Source: Radiobacillus deserti
GTDB taxonomy: Bacteria > Bacillota > Bacilli > Bacillales > Amphibacillaceae
Assembly: GCF_007301515.1 (NCBI RefSeq)
Contig: NZ_CP041666.1
Location: forward strand, 3,410,001 to 3,474,000
Length of the DNA stretch: 64,000 nt
Reading direction: 5' to 3'
The translations under genes and the position numbers were made by a program. Under the pieces are notes generated by a model, which saw only the letters and a program-made list of their open reading frames with translations, made no database searches and was not told the DNA's origin. Of this stretch, positions 33,047 through 43,298 are shown in pieces; the first letter of the stretch is position 1; each line of letters starts with the position of its first letter.

Positions 33047-34819
33047 TTATACGACGTAACGCTCAGAAGCAACCACGCGTTCGGCTATCTCGCGTTTTAA
33101 CGCTACCGTATTCACTGGAGTACGGCGAGCCAGCTTTTTCAGAACCGATAGTTGCGTACGCAGCATATCACCGGACTCAATCGCTGATAAGCCTTCTTTT
33201 GCAAGTGACTCAATCTTATCAAATGCTTCGTGGATAAATACCTCTGTCATCGCAATTGCGTTTGCTGCTTTCTCTTCGCCTTGTTTATCCATTAATTTCT
33301 TCGTTCTCAAGTAAGCGCTTTCTGCAGCGAACACTTGAATCATGATGTCTGCAAGAACACTTAAAACTTCCTGCTCATCTTCTAGCTTCTGTTGATACTT
33401 TTGAACCGCTAGTCCTCCAACCATGAGGAACATTTTCTTTGCCATAGATACTAAGTGTTTTTCCTGCTCTAAGCGTCCCTCAAAGGTTTGGCCAGGCACT
33501 AATGTGAGTAGCTCTGATTGAAGAGCTTGAGCTTTTTGCATAAGTGGAAGCTCGCCTTTCATCGCTTTCTTCACGAGGGTACCAGGGATAAGGAGACGGT
33601 TGATTTCGTTCGTTCCTTCAAATATACGATTGATTCTGGAATCGCGGTAAATTCTTTCTACTTTATATTCTTGAATAAAACCATATCCGCCGTGGATTTG
33701 GACCCCTTCATCTGCTACAAAATCTAATGTTTCAGAACCGAATACTTTATTGATAGAGCACTCTAATGCGAACTCCGCAATTGCTTTCGCAGAAGCAACA
33801 CCAGCGTCTGGACTACTAAAATCAATATCACTCATTCCTTCATCGATCATACCAGCTGTGCGATACACCATGCTTTCTAGAGCATAGGTACGAATATTCA
33901 TATCTGCCAGCTTTTGACGAATCAGTGGGAAGTTGGCAATTTCTCTAGAAAATTGTGTTCTTTCCTTCGCGTATTTAGTGGATAACTCAATGATTTCTTT
34001 TGCTCCACCTAATCCACCTGCTGCAAGCTTATAACGACCGATATTTAAAATATTGAACGCAATAAGGTGTCCTTTTCCAACTTCCCAGAGAAGGTTTTCG
34101 ACTGGGACTTTTACATCTTCTAAAATTAATGGACAGGTTGAGGACCCTTTAATCCCCATTTTCTTTTCTTCTGGTCCAATACTAACACCATCCATTGTTT
34201 TTTCTACGATAAACGTGCTGAAGTCTGTACCATTTACCTTTGCGTACACAATAAAAACATCTGCAAAACCAGCATTCGTAATAAATTGCTTGGTACCATT
34301 CAAGATATAATATTTTCCGTCGTCCGACAAGGTTGCCGTTGACTTTGCACCTAAAGCGTCTGATCCGGAAGAAGGTTCTGTTAAGCAGTATGCTGCAATT
34401 TTTTCTCCTGTCGCAAGCTGTGGTAAATATTTTTTCTTTTGCTCCACTGTACCGAAGTACACAATTGGTAACGTCCCAATTCCAACATGTGCGCCTAGAG
34501 ATAAGGCAAAGGAGGATGCTTTAGATAGACGCTCACTAATTAACGTGGAGCTTACCTTATCTAAGCCAAGTCCCTCATACATTTCCGGAATATCTGCACC
34601 TAAAAGCCCTAACTCTCCTGCTTTTTGAAGAAGCTCAACAGTAAGATCATAATTTAGCTTCTCGATTTCTTCGTCCTTTGGCACAATCTCCCCATCTACA
34701 AAATCTCTCGTTGTATCCGCTATCATTTTTTGTTCTTCTGTAAGTTCATCCGGTGTTACGACAGATTGAAAATCTACATCTTCAATAATAAAGCTTCCAC
34801 CAACCGTTTTTACTGCCAT
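33047..34819 (-). CDS. fadE: Acyl-CoA dehydrogenase
   Basis: 590 residues, longer than the ~380 of standard acyl-CoA dehydrogenases because of a ~180-residue C-terminal extension, as in Bacillus FadE. Signatures: AYCLTEPSSGSDA (FAD/substrate loop) and a C-terminal HGGYGFIQEYKVERIYRDSRI block. It performs the first, FAD-dependent step of beta-oxidation, passing electrons to EtfAB encoded across the divergent promoter. 32 bp separate it from fadA upstream. Confidence 0.94.
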   Translation of the reverse strand: MAVKTVGGSFIIEDVDFQSVVTPDELTEEQKMIADTTRDFVDGEIVPKDEEIEKLNYDLTVELLQKAGELGLLGADIPEMYEGLGLDKVSSTLISERLSKASSFALSLGAHVGIGTLPIVYFGTVEQKKKYLPQLATGEKIAAYCLTEPSSGSDALGAKSTATLSDDGKYYILNGTKQFITNAGFADVFIVYAKVNGTDFSTFIVEKTMDGVSIGPEEKKMGIKGSSTCPLILEDVKVPVENLLWEVGKGHLIAFNILNIGRYKLAAGGLGGAKEIIELSTKYAKERTQFSREIANFPLIRQKLADMNIRTYALESMVYRTAGMIDEGMSDIDFSSPDAGVASAKAIAEFALECSINKVFGSETLDFVADEGVQIHGGYGFIQEYKVERIYRDSRINRIFEGTNEINRLLIPGTLVKKAMKGELPLMQKAQALQSELLTLVPGQTFEGRLEQEKHLVSMAKKMFLMVGGLAVQKYQQKLEDEQEVLSVLADIMIQVFAAESAYLRTKKLMDKQGEEKAANAIAMTEVFIHEAFDKIESLAKEGLSAIESGDMLRTQLSVLKKLARRTPVNTVALKREIAERVVASERYVV

Positions 34820-34851
34820 GTTCCATTTCCCCTTTGTTTTAAAATTTTGTT

Positions 34852-36036
34852 TTAATCTGCATGAACCTCAAATACACCAGCAGCACCCATACCGCCACCA
34901 ATACACATGGAAACCACTCCATAACCTCCACCACGACGTTTTAATTCATGGATTAAGGTAGAAGTTAGCTTTGTTCCGGTACAGCCTAATGGGTGACCAA
35001 GTGCAATCGCACCACCATTCACATTTACGATGTCTTCATTAAGATTTAATTCCCGTATGACTTGAAGACATTGAGAAGCAAATGCTTCATTTATTTCAAA
35101 GAGTTTAATATCCTCTTGGCTGACTCCCGCCATTTCTAATGCTTTCGGAATTGCTTTAATAGGACCTACACCCATAATTTCTGGTTCCACACCAGCAAGT
35201 GCAAAGGACTTGAAGGTTGCAAGTGGCTTAAGTCCAAGCTCCTCCGCTTTTTCTTTACTCATAATAACGCAAGCCGCTGCTCCATCACTCATTTGAGAGG
35301 AGTTTCCGGCAGTTACAGATCCTGTTTGCTTAAACGCAGGTCGTAATCCACCTAGCACTTCTGCGGTTGTACCTTCTCTCACCCCTTCATCTGTGTCAAA
35401 GGTAACTTGCTTTTCCCAGCGCTTGCCGCTATCGTCGACACCTGACAATGTTGTTTGAAGCGGTACAATCTCTTCTTTAAATTTACCTGCCTTAATTGCT
35501 GCTGCCGCTTTTTGATGACTAGACGCTGCAAACGCATCTTGATCCTCTCTCGAAACCCCGAAGCGACTGGCCACTTCCTCTGCTGTAAATCCCATCCCCA
35601 TGTATGCTTCCGGCATTTCCTCCACAATTTTCGGATGTGGGGCTAGCTTAAATCCTGTCATTGGAACGTGGCTCATGCTTTCTACCCCACCTGCAATCAC
35701 AACATCTGCGTGGCCGAGCATTACGCGCTCTGCCGCAAATGCAATGGACTGAAGGCCAGAGGAACAAAATCTATTTATCGTTAATGCTGGTGTCGTTACC
35801 GGGAATCCAGCATAGAGAGACATCGTTCGCGCAAAGTTAAGACCTTGCTCTCCTTCCGGCATCGCACATCCAATAATGATGTCCTCAACTTCTTCCTTTT
35901 TTAAGCCCGGTGCACGTTTGATAACCTCTTCTAAGACTGTTTTTCCCAAATCCTCTGCACGTGTTTGAGACAATGTTCCTCTTTTAGCTCTACCCACTGC
36001 TGTTCGAGCAATGGATACAATGACTGCTTCCTTCAT
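34852..36036 (-). CDS. fadA: Acetyl-CoA acyltransferase (3-ketoacyl-CoA thiolase)
   Basis: 394 residues. Active-site Cys in RFCSSGLQSIAFA (about 90), His in GHPLGCTG (about 350), second Cys in SMCIGGGMG (about 380). It carries out thiolytic cleavage, the last step of beta-oxidation. It lies 19 bp after fadN, which supplies its substrate, and the pair forms the multifunctional fatty-acid oxidation complex. Confidence 0.96.
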   Translation of the reverse strand: MKEAVIVSIARTAVGRAKRGTLSQTRAEDLGKTVLEEVIKRAPGLKKEEVEDIIIGCAMPEGEQGLNFARTMSLYAGFPVTTPALTINRFCSSGLQSIAFAAERVMLGHADVVIAGGVESMSHVPMTGFKLAPHPKIVEEMPEAYMGMGFTAEEVASRFGVSREDQDAFAASSHQKAAAAIKAGKFKEEIVPLQTTLSGVDDSGKRWEKQVTFDTDEGVREGTTAEVLGGLRPAFKQTGSVTAGNSSQMSDGAAACVIMSKEKAEELGLKPLATFKSFALAGVEPEIMGVGPIKAIPKALEMAGVSQEDIKLFEINEAFASQCLQVIRELNLNEDIVNVNGGAIALGHPLGCTGTKLTSTLIHELKRRGGGYGVVSMCIGGGMGAAGVFEVHAD

Positions 36037-36055
36037 GCTTTGTCACCCCTTTTCG

Positions 36056-38452
36056 TTAATTGCGCAACGCTTTTCCTTTTGTCAGCATGTGCTGCATACG
36101 TTGTTGTGTCTTCGGTTCTCCACAAAGACTTAAAAATGCTTCTCGTTCTAAGTCAAGCATGTATTGTTCGGTAACCAACGTGCCAGCTGGCACGTCGCCT
36201 CCTGCTAAAACGTGAGCTAATTTATTTGCAATTAATTGGTCATGATCACTTATTAAACCACCTAGCTTCATTTGGTGTGCACCCAATTGCATGACCGCTT
36301 TTCCATCTCTTCCAACGACGCGAATTTTTTCCTCCGGTTTTGGCGTGTAGCCATCCTGGACGAAGCGTAACGCCGCTCGTTTTGCCTCAAAAATTAAGTG
36401 ATCTGGATTCGTAACAAATGTATCCGTTGGTCGCATGTAGCCTAGCTTCTTCGCATCTGCCGCACTTGTCGACACTTTAGCTGTTCCTACATTTTCAAAG
36501 ATTTGATTCACATACGGCTGGATGTCTACTTCTCGATTCGTGACTGATTGACTTAAACGAAGGGTTAGTTCTTTACAGCCGCCACCAGCAGGTATTAAAC
36601 CAACTCCTACCTCTACTAAACCGTAGTATGTTTCCGCTGCTGCTACCACTTGGTCAGCTGGCATACATACCTCAACACCTCCACCTAAAGCCATCCGGTG
36701 TGGGGCCGCAACAACTGGCTTCTCAAAGTGTTTTAACGTGTACATCGTATTTTGGAACATGCGAATGATATTGTCGACTTCATCCCATTCCTCATCCTGG
36801 GCTTCCATTAATAGAATCATAAGGTTGGCACCAACACAGAAGTTACGTCCTTGATTTGCAATAACTAAACCCTCATAATTTTTGCGAACCTCTTCCATGC
36901 TCTGTTGAATCATAAGTAGGATGTCTGCTCCAATGGCATTATTCGGTGAATGGAATTCTAAACAAGCAACACCATCTCCAAGATCAATTAAACTGGCACC
37001 GCTGTTAGACGTAATCACTTTATTTTGTTCCTTCAAAGAACGTAAATGGATAACCTCTGGCTTCTCTTCTCTTGCAGTAAAGGACCCCTCCGCTACATAG
37101 AAGGTTTGCTGGTTCTCTTTTTTATAGAAAGACTCATTTCCATCTGCAATCCAATCTTTAACCCACTTCGGAATCGTTAAGCCTTCTGCTTCCATCTTTT
37201 CTACAGAGCGCGTTAATCCAATTGCATCCCATGTTTCAAAAGGTCCTAATTCCCAATTGAAGCCCCACTTCATTGCTTCATCCATTTCCACGATGGTATC
37301 CGCAATTTCCCCCACTTTTTCAGCGGAATAAAGGAGGACTTGTTTCGTAATATTCCAAGCTAACTCTGCGTAGCGGTCTTTCCCACTTAGCAGTGCCTTC
37401 ACTTTATTTTTTGCACCCTTAGCAGTTTTCGCTGCTTCTAGAGAAGGACTGCTAACCTTTTGCTGCGATCCATATTCCATCGTTTCCAATTGAAGAGAGA
37501 GGATTTGTTTCCCTTGTTCATTTTTGATTTTCTTATAAAACCCTTGGCCTGCTTTTTCTCCAATCCAGCCTTTTTCCACCATATTTTTAAGAACAGAGGG
37601 GGCATTAAATACTGCTTTTTCTTGTTCATCCTCTACTTTTTCAAATACATTGTGGGCAACGTGCACAAAGGTGTCTAATCCGACTAAATCCAAGGTCCGG
37701 AATGTAGCACTTTTTGGACGCCCCATCGCCGGGCCTGTAACAGCATCGACTTCTTCAACGGTATATCCCTTTTCAAGCATTTCAGATAGCGTCACCAAAA
37801 GCCCAAATGTTCCAATACGGTTTGCGATGAAATTCGGGGTATCCTTGGCTACGACAACACCTTTCCCAAGCGTTTTCTCCCCAAATTGCTTCATCTCTTC
37901 TACAATCTCAGGATTCGTTTGTTCCCCTGGGATAATTTCTAATAGCTTCATATAACGTGGTGGGTTAAAGAAGTGCGTCCCTAAAAAATGCTCCTTAAAC
38001 GCATCACTTCTTCCTTCTACCATCGCATTAATCGAGATACCCGACGTATTTGAGGTAACGATTGTACCTGGCTTCCAAACCTGCTCCACTTTTTCGTAAA
38101 GCTGTTGCTTGATTGCAAGATTCTCTACGACTACCTCAATAACCCAATCTACATCCTGCAGTTTCGCTAAGTCGTCTTCGATATTCCCTGGTGTAATAAA
38201 AGAAGCATAATCAGAATCAAACAACGGTGCTGGTTTTGTTTTTTTAAGTCGTTGAATGGCTTTTGTGGCCAATCGGTTTCGGACTGCTGGATGATCCAGT
38301 GTAAGTCCTTTCGATTTTTCTTCCTCCGTGACATCTTTCGGTATAATGTCTAATAAAAGTGTAGAAATTCCTACATTAGCGAGATGAGCAGCAATGCTTG
38401 CACCCATAACACCTGAGCCAATTACAGCGGCCTGACGAATGTTTCTTGCCAT
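36056..38452 (-). CDS. fadN: 3-hydroxyacyl-CoA dehydrogenase/enoyl-CoA hydratase
   Basis: 798 residues. The N-terminal NAD Rossmann fold has GSGVMGASIAAHLANVG, and HFFNPPRYMKLLEIIPG provides the dehydrogenase catalytic region. The C-terminal part (about 500-700) has crotonase segments such as ANQGRNFCVGANL and GLIPAGGGCKE. The order is dehydrogenase first, hydratase last, as in FadN, the reverse of E. coli FadB. It does steps two and three of beta-oxidation. 18 bp downstream of fadF. Confidence 0.95.
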   Translation of the reverse strand: MARNIRQAAVIGSGVMGASIAAHLANVGISTLLLDIIPKDVTEEEKSKGLTLDHPAVRNRLATKAIQRLKKTKPAPLFDSDYASFITPGNIEDDLAKLQDVDWVIEVVVENLAIKQQLYEKVEQVWKPGTIVTSNTSGISINAMVEGRSDAFKEHFLGTHFFNPPRYMKLLEIIPGEQTNPEIVEEMKQFGEKTLGKGVVVAKDTPNFIANRIGTFGLLVTLSEMLEKGYTVEEVDAVTGPAMGRPKSATFRTLDLVGLDTFVHVAHNVFEKVEDEQEKAVFNAPSVLKNMVEKGWIGEKAGQGFYKKIKNEQGKQILSLQLETMEYGSQQKVSSPSLEAAKTAKGAKNKVKALLSGKDRYAELAWNITKQVLLYSAEKVGEIADTIVEMDEAMKWGFNWELGPFETWDAIGLTRSVEKMEAEGLTIPKWVKDWIADGNESFYKKENQQTFYVAEGSFTAREEKPEVIHLRSLKEQNKVITSNSGASLIDLGDGVACLEFHSPNNAIGADILLMIQQSMEEVRKNYEGLVIANQGRNFCVGANLMILLMEAQDEEWDEVDNIIRMFQNTMYTLKHFEKPVVAAPHRMALGGGVEVCMPADQVVAAAETYYGLVEVGVGLIPAGGGCKELTLRLSQSVTNREVDIQPYVNQIFENVGTAKVSTSAADAKKLGYMRPTDTFVTNPDHLIFEAKRAALRFVQDGYTPKPEEKIRVVGRDGKAVMQLGAHQMKLGGLISDHDQLIANKLAHVLAGGDVPAGTLVTEQYMLDLEREAFLSLCGEPKTQQRMQHMLTKGKALRN

Positions 38453-38470
38453 ACTTTATTCCCTCCTAAT

Positions 38471-40642
38471 TTACATCGCCTTTTTGTCTTGCTCTTCTTC
38501 TACTCCAAAAACAGCCTCTTCTAAGATTTCCGCAATATCTCTAGCACGAACAGCTTCCTCCACTTCCTTCGATTTTGTTCCATCCTCTAGCATGGTGAGA
38601 CAGAATGGACAAGCACTACTGATGATGGTTGGATGAACTTCAAGTGCCTGCTCAGTTCGGGCTATATTCACGCGCTTCCCTGCTGTTTCTTCCATCCACA
38701 TCATGCCTCCTCCGGCGCCACAGCACATGCCGTTTTCCCGGTTTCGGTCCATTTCCACTACCTCTACTCCTTTGATGGCTCGAAGAATATTTCTAGGCTG
38801 ATCATATATATTGTTGTAGCGTCCTAGATAACAAGAATCGTGATACGTAATACGTTCATTCAACACATACTGCGGGGTCAATCTTTTCACTTTTACGAGT
38901 TGGTCCAGCAACTCTGTATGGTGAAGGACCTCTACCCCTTCTAGCCCGAACTCTGGATATTCGTTTTTCAGCGTATTAAATGTATGCGGGCAAGCGGTTA
39001 CAATTTTCTTCACGTTATACTTTTGGAACGTCGCAATGTTTTCCATGCAAAGCTCTTGGAACAGGAGCTCGTTCCCCATTCGACGTGGTGTATCGCCAGA
39101 GTTTTTCTCTTCATTTCCAAGAATGGCGAAGTTAACCCCCGCTTCATGGAGCAGTCGTACAAACGCTTTAGAAATTTTTAAGCTGCGATTATCGTATGAC
39201 CCCATAGAGCCTACAAAATAAAGAATATCGAAATCTGGATTCTCTTTTACGGTAGGAACTGGAATCCCAGCGATATCTTCTCTCCACTTGGCACGATCAT
39301 TACGATTAATCCCCCAAGGGTTTCCTTGACGCTCAATGTTTTGCATCGCACGCTGTCCTTCTTGTGGGACACTACCTTCCATTAAGACGAGGTGCCTTCT
39401 TAAATCAATGATTTTGTCCACGTGTTCATTTCCTACAGGACATTGATCCTCACAGTTTCGGCAAGTCGTACATGCCCAAATCTCATCTTCTGTCATCACA
39501 TCCCCAATTAAGTTCACATCTTCCGCTTTTTTCTCCCCAGTAGACCAAAGCATTTTTTGCAAGCTGATTGTCGGCTCTATATTTGTGATAGAGTCACTGC
39601 TCCAATTGGTATCCAATCCACCGTCCGGTTGCTGGAACGAATGAGTTCCCATTTCTGAAAAAGCGTAAGCTGGTACCCAAGGGGATTTTGAGGTCAAAAC
39701 AGCGCCCTTTTCCGTTAAATGATCACGAAGCTTCGCAATCATATGCATAGGTGAGAGAATTTTTCCGGTATTGGAAGCTGGACAAACATTCGTACAGCGC
39801 CCACATTCGACACATGCATAAAAGTCAATCATTTGTTTTTGAGTAAAGTCTTCTATTTTTCCTACTCCAAAAGATTCTGCTTCTTCATCTTCTAAATCTA
39901 AGGATGTTAATTTGCCAACTGGCTCTGTTTTTTTAAGTAAAATATTGATCGGTGCGACCATAAGGTGAAAGTGCTTCGATTGTGGAACATAAATAAGAAA
40001 AGAAAGTAAGATTAGTAGATGCGCCCACCAGAAGATATAAAAGAAGACCGTGGCTGCTGTTACTCCGACTCCAGAGAAAGCGGCAGCTATCACAGAAGAA
40101 ATTGGCGCATACCAGGAAAATTCCATATGGTGTATGACTCGTTCAAATCCTAAGGAGAACAGAACGGTAAACATTAAAGAAAAAATCAAAAAAATGACAA
40201 CACTTGGTTTCCAGCCTCTTTTTAGACGAGGTAGCTTCTCTCCGTACCTGCGGTATGCAGCATAACCTACTGCTAAGAAAATAAGTAAGACGGTAATTTC
40301 CTGGATCAGACCAAAAACGTGGTAACCAGGAATCGGTAACCCCTTCGCGCCAAGTCCTTTGACAATAATATCTAAAGCACCGAACTGAAGGATAATAAAC
40401 CCATAAAAAATGAGGACGTGCATAATCCCGCTTTTCTTATCCTTCAACAGCTTTTGTTGTCCCAACACTTGAACGACAGCGGTTTTAAACCGTTCCTTCA
40501 ATTGTTTTTCCATTGTGACTGGCTGCCCAAGCTTTACATATAAGTAGCGATGATAGACAACCTTTGCAAACAGATACAAACTGTAACCGCTTACAACGAG
40601 GAATGCAAAAAACTGTATCCATTGCCAACCCACAACGATCAT
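38471..40642 (-). CDS. fadF: Membrane-bound iron-sulfur oxidoreductase (FadF-like)
   Basis: 723 residues. The first ~260 residues hold about six membrane helices of a nitrate-reductase-gamma-like cytochrome domain. Two 4Fe-4S motifs follow, CVECGRCTNVCP (about 275) and CTTCRNCEDQCP (about 395). The C-terminus has two CCG domains (ACPHTFNTL and CCGAGGGMMW). It probably passes electrons from EtfAB to the quinone pool. The ATG at 40642 is only 1 bp from AAAGG; a GTG three codons in (40633) is better spaced. First gene of the minus-strand fad operon. Confidence 0.9.
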   Translation of the reverse strand: MIVVGWQWIQFFAFLVVSGYSLYLFAKVVYHRYLYVKLGQPVTMEKQLKERFKTAVVQVLGQQKLLKDKKSGIMHVLIFYGFIILQFGALDIIVKGLGAKGLPIPGYHVFGLIQEITVLLIFLAVGYAAYRRYGEKLPRLKRGWKPSVVIFLIFSLMFTVLFSLGFERVIHHMEFSWYAPISSVIAAAFSGVGVTAATVFFYIFWWAHLLILLSFLIYVPQSKHFHLMVAPINILLKKTEPVGKLTSLDLEDEEAESFGVGKIEDFTQKQMIDFYACVECGRCTNVCPASNTGKILSPMHMIAKLRDHLTEKGAVLTSKSPWVPAYAFSEMGTHSFQQPDGGLDTNWSSDSITNIEPTISLQKMLWSTGEKKAEDVNLIGDVMTEDEIWACTTCRNCEDQCPVGNEHVDKIIDLRRHLVLMEGSVPQEGQRAMQNIERQGNPWGINRNDRAKWREDIAGIPVPTVKENPDFDILYFVGSMGSYDNRSLKISKAFVRLLHEAGVNFAILGNEEKNSGDTPRRMGNELLFQELCMENIATFQKYNVKKIVTACPHTFNTLKNEYPEFGLEGVEVLHHTELLDQLVKVKRLTPQYVLNERITYHDSCYLGRYNNIYDQPRNILRAIKGVEVVEMDRNRENGMCCGAGGGMMWMEETAGKRVNIARTEQALEVHPTIISSACPFCLTMLEDGTKSKEVEEAVRARDIAEILEEAVFGVEEEQDKKAM

Positions 40643-40721
40643 TCCTTTCTCGTAGTTTTGCTTACTTTCAACATATGAATCTCTTAATCAAAAAGACTAG
40701 TAAAATTCCTGCGGATAATCA

Positions 40722-40776
40722 TTGACACCAAGTAGGAATTCGAATATGATTAAGAAAATGAATGACTATTCATTCA
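40722..40776 (+). promoter_or_regulatory. fadR-etf promoter with FadR operator
   Basis: Promoter TTGACA (40722-40727), 17 bp, TATGAT (40745-40750). TGAATGACTATTCATTCA (40759-40776) is a perfect 7-4-7 dyad and agrees at every base with the Bacillus FadR consensus as I recall it (TGAATGAMTANTCATTCA). It covers the transcription start and lies within the divergent region shared with fadF, so it may control both directions. Confidence 0.9.
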
Positions 40777-40810
40777 TTAGTTGATTAAATTTTAACACCG
40801 AGGTGCCATT

Positions 40811-41396
40811 ATGACAAGTAGAAAAAAAGAAAAATATCATTTAATCCTCGATGGAGCACTTCAAGTCTTTGCGGAAAACGGATATCACGGATCCCAAGTT
40901 TCAAAGATTGCAAAGGTTGCAGGCGTTGCGGATGGAACAATTTATTTGTACTTCAAAAATAAAGAAGACATCCTCATCTCCTTATTTAAAGAAAAGCTTG
41001 GAGAGCTTGTTGGGAAATTTGAGGCAAGTATTGAACACATTTCGGATGTTTCGGAAGCAATACGAGAGATATGTCGCATTCACTTCACAGAATTGGAAGC
41101 AAATGTCCCACTCGCTTATGTTACACAGATTGAGCTTCGTCAAAGCAACTTAGACATGAGAAAAGCAATTGGGCAGACCGTGAAGCCATACATTAAGCTG
41201 CTAGAAGGTGTAATTCGAAAAGGTGTTGCGGATGGAACATTTCGCTCCGACCTTGATGTAAAGCTTACTCGTTTGTTACTTTTTGGTGCAATGGACGAAG
41301 TCGTGACGACTTGGTTAATCGCCGGGCAAAAAATATTCATTATCTGAGCAAGTGGATAAAACGGTTGAGTTCTTTTTAAAGGGATTAAAAGCATAA
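40811..41396 (+). pseudogene. fadR: FadR fatty-acid regulon repressor, frameshifted near the C-terminus
   Basis: TetR family repressor. The HTH segments VSKIAKVAGVADGTIYLYFK and NKEDILISLFKEK are near identical to Bacillus FadR, and VTQIELRQSN in the ligand domain also matches. As written the frame stops after 178 residues at 41347. Removing one A from the A6 run at 41328-41333 gives QKYSLSEQVDKTVEFFLKGL and ends at 41396, about the usual ~194 residues. Only the last helix is affected. This may be a genuine mutation or a homopolymer sequencing error. It is first in an operon with etfBA. Confidence 0.88.
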
Positions 41397-41473
41397 GGTG
41401 ATTGCATATCGCAATCCCTCTTGCTTCTATCATAAACATTTACTTTTTCTACCATTTGAAAGGAGAAGGTACC

Positions 41474-42241
41474 ATGAACATTTATGTTATTTTGAAGCAA
41501 ACGTTTGATACAGAAGAAAAGATTAACATCGAGAACGGTCACATTTCAGAGGATGGCGTACAATATGTCATCAATCCATACGATGAATATGCCGTAGAAG
41601 AAGCCATCCAAATTCGTAACGCACATAATGGAAGCGTTTACGTTATTTCCGTAGGTCCTGAAAGAAGTACGGAAGCATTAAGAACTGCGTTAGCTATGGG
41701 AGCTGACGAAGCCATCCTTATTTCTGATGATCGAATTGGCTCAGATGAATACACCATTTCCAAAGTATTGGCTTCTTACTTAAGTAAACAATCTGTTGAC
41801 CTCGTGTTAGGTGGATACTTTTCAGTAGATAGTGGCGGTGGCCAGGTGGCCATTCGTTTAGCGGAGCTATTAGACCTTCCGCATGTTGGATCCGTTACGG
41901 AATTATCGATTTCAGATGGAAAAGCAACCGCTGTTCGGGATGCGGAAGGAGACCAAGAAAAACTAGAAGTGATGCTACCTGCTTTGTTTACTGCACAGCA
42001 AGGGTTAAACGAACCTCGTTACCCGAGCTTGCCTGGGATCATGAAAGCGAAGAAAAAGCCATTTACACAGCTTTCATTAGATGACTTAGATATTTCTGAA
42101 AGCGAACTCGTAGCCAAAACCGAGCGAAAAAGTATTTCACTTCCACCTGAGCGAGAAGAAGGAAAAATCCTATCTGGTGAAGTTTCAGATCAGGTCCAAG
42201 AATTGGTGGAGCAATTAAAAAACAAATCGAGAGTCATATAA
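41474..42241 (+). CDS. etfB: Electron transfer flavoprotein beta subunit
   Basis: 255 residues. The ATG at 41474 follows AGGAGAAGG; an upstream in-frame extension has no ribosome site. Recognisable: VILKQTFDTE at the start, GSVYVISVGPERSTEALRTALAMGADEA, and LDLPHVGSVTEL. With EtfA it carries electrons from FadE to the membrane oxidoreductase. It is 12 bp from etfA. Confidence 0.94.
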   Translation: MNIYVILKQTFDTEEKINIENGHISEDGVQYVINPYDEYAVEEAIQIRNAHNGSVYVISVGPERSTEALRTALAMGADEAILISDDRIGSDEYTISKVLASYLSKQSVDLVLGGYFSVDSGGGQVAIRLAELLDLPHVGSVTELSISDGKATAVRDAEGDQEKLEVMLPALFTAQQGLNEPRYPSLPGIMKAKKKPFTQLSLDDLDISESELVAKTERKSISLPPEREEGKILSGEVSDQVQELVEQLKNKSRVI

Positions 42242-42253
42242 GGAGGCTAAATC

Positions 42254-43231
42254 ATGAGTAAAACAATCTTGGTTGTTGCAGAACAACGTGATGGAAAACT
42301 ACGTCAAGTAACCTATGAAGCGATTCAAGCTGCCAAATTATCGTCGAATGAAGGAGATGTGATTCACTTAGCTGTTTTGGGCTCTGATTTGAGCGGTCTA
42401 CAGGATTCTCTTGCCTCTCTCGGCGTTCAAAAAGTATGTATAGTAGATGATGCGGACTTAGAGCATTACAATCCAGAAGCTTATGCTAGCGGACTATCCC
42501 AAGTCATTGAATCTTCAAATCCTGAAGGTATCGTATTTGGACACACCGCCATCGGTCGTGATTTAGCTCCGGTCATTTCCGCTAAATTAAATGCCGGACA
42601 GATTTCCGATGTAACAGCCATTGAAGATTCTGTTGAAGGCGTCCTGTACACGCGACCAATTTATGCCGGAAAAGCGTTTGAACAAAAAACATTCCAAAGT
42701 GTCCCTTGGGTATTAACGGTGCGCCCAAACAATATTGATGCAGATCAAACGAAGGGTGCTCCTGAAGTAGAGCATATTAGCTATCAAAAGCCCGCTTCGT
42801 TGCGAACCGTTATCCAAGAAGTAGTTCAAAAAACATCCGGAAAGGTGGATTTAACAGAAGCAAAAGTGGTTGTAGCTGGTGGTCGTGCTGTGAAAAGTGC
42901 AGAAGGCTTCAAGCCATTGGAAGAATTAGCAGATGTGCTAGGCGGTGCGGTAGGAGCATCTCGTGGCGCTTGCGATGCCGGATACTGTGATTACTCCTTG
43001 CAAATCGGGCAGACAGGGAAAGTAGTAACACCGGAAATTTATATCGCGTGTGGAATTAGTGGAGCGATCCAGCACGTTGCAGGAATGAGTCAATCCAAGA
43101 TTATCGTAGCGATTAACAAGGATCCAGAAGCTCCTATTTTCAAAATTGCGGATTACGGAATCGTTGGCGATATTTTTGAAGTAGTGCCACAACTAACAGA
43201 AGAGTTTCGTAAAGTGGTCGCTGCGAAATAA
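42254..43231 (+). CDS. etfA: Electron transfer flavoprotein alpha subunit
   Basis: 325 residues. The C-terminal FAD-binding region has GGRAVKSAEGFKPLEELAD, GASRGACDAGY, and YIACGISGAIQHVAGMSQS then INKDPEAPIF, diagnostic of EtfA. Forms a heterodimer with EtfB. Part of fadR-etfB-etfA, with a terminator after the stop. Confidence 0.96.
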   Translation: MSKTILVVAEQRDGKLRQVTYEAIQAAKLSSNEGDVIHLAVLGSDLSGLQDSLASLGVQKVCIVDDADLEHYNPEAYASGLSQVIESSNPEGIVFGHTAIGRDLAPVISAKLNAGQISDVTAIEDSVEGVLYTRPIYAGKAFEQKTFQSVPWVLTVRPNNIDADQTKGAPEVEHISYQKPASLRTVIQEVVQKTSGKVDLTEAKVVVAGGRAVKSAEGFKPLEELADVLGGAVGASRGACDAGYCDYSLQIGQTGKVVTPEIYIACGISGAIQHVAGMSQSKIIVAINKDPEAPIFKIADYGIVGDIFEVVPQLTEEFRKVVAAK

Positions 43232-43244
43232 ATATTTTTAAGCA

Positions 43245-43273
43245 CGGGTGGTCCCAGAACCACTCGTTTTTTT
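43245..43273 (+). terminator. Terminator of etfA
   Basis: CGGGTGGT / ACCACTCG hairpin (one G-U pair), 6-base loop, then seven T. Confidence 0.85.
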
Positions 43274-43298
43274 GGTTAAACAAAAGCTTTTAAATTTC

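Noticed and set aside
43245..43273. CGGGTGGT hairpin after etfA as another REP
   Set aside because: It lacks the GTGCCTGTCAC core and has the T-run of an ordinary terminator.
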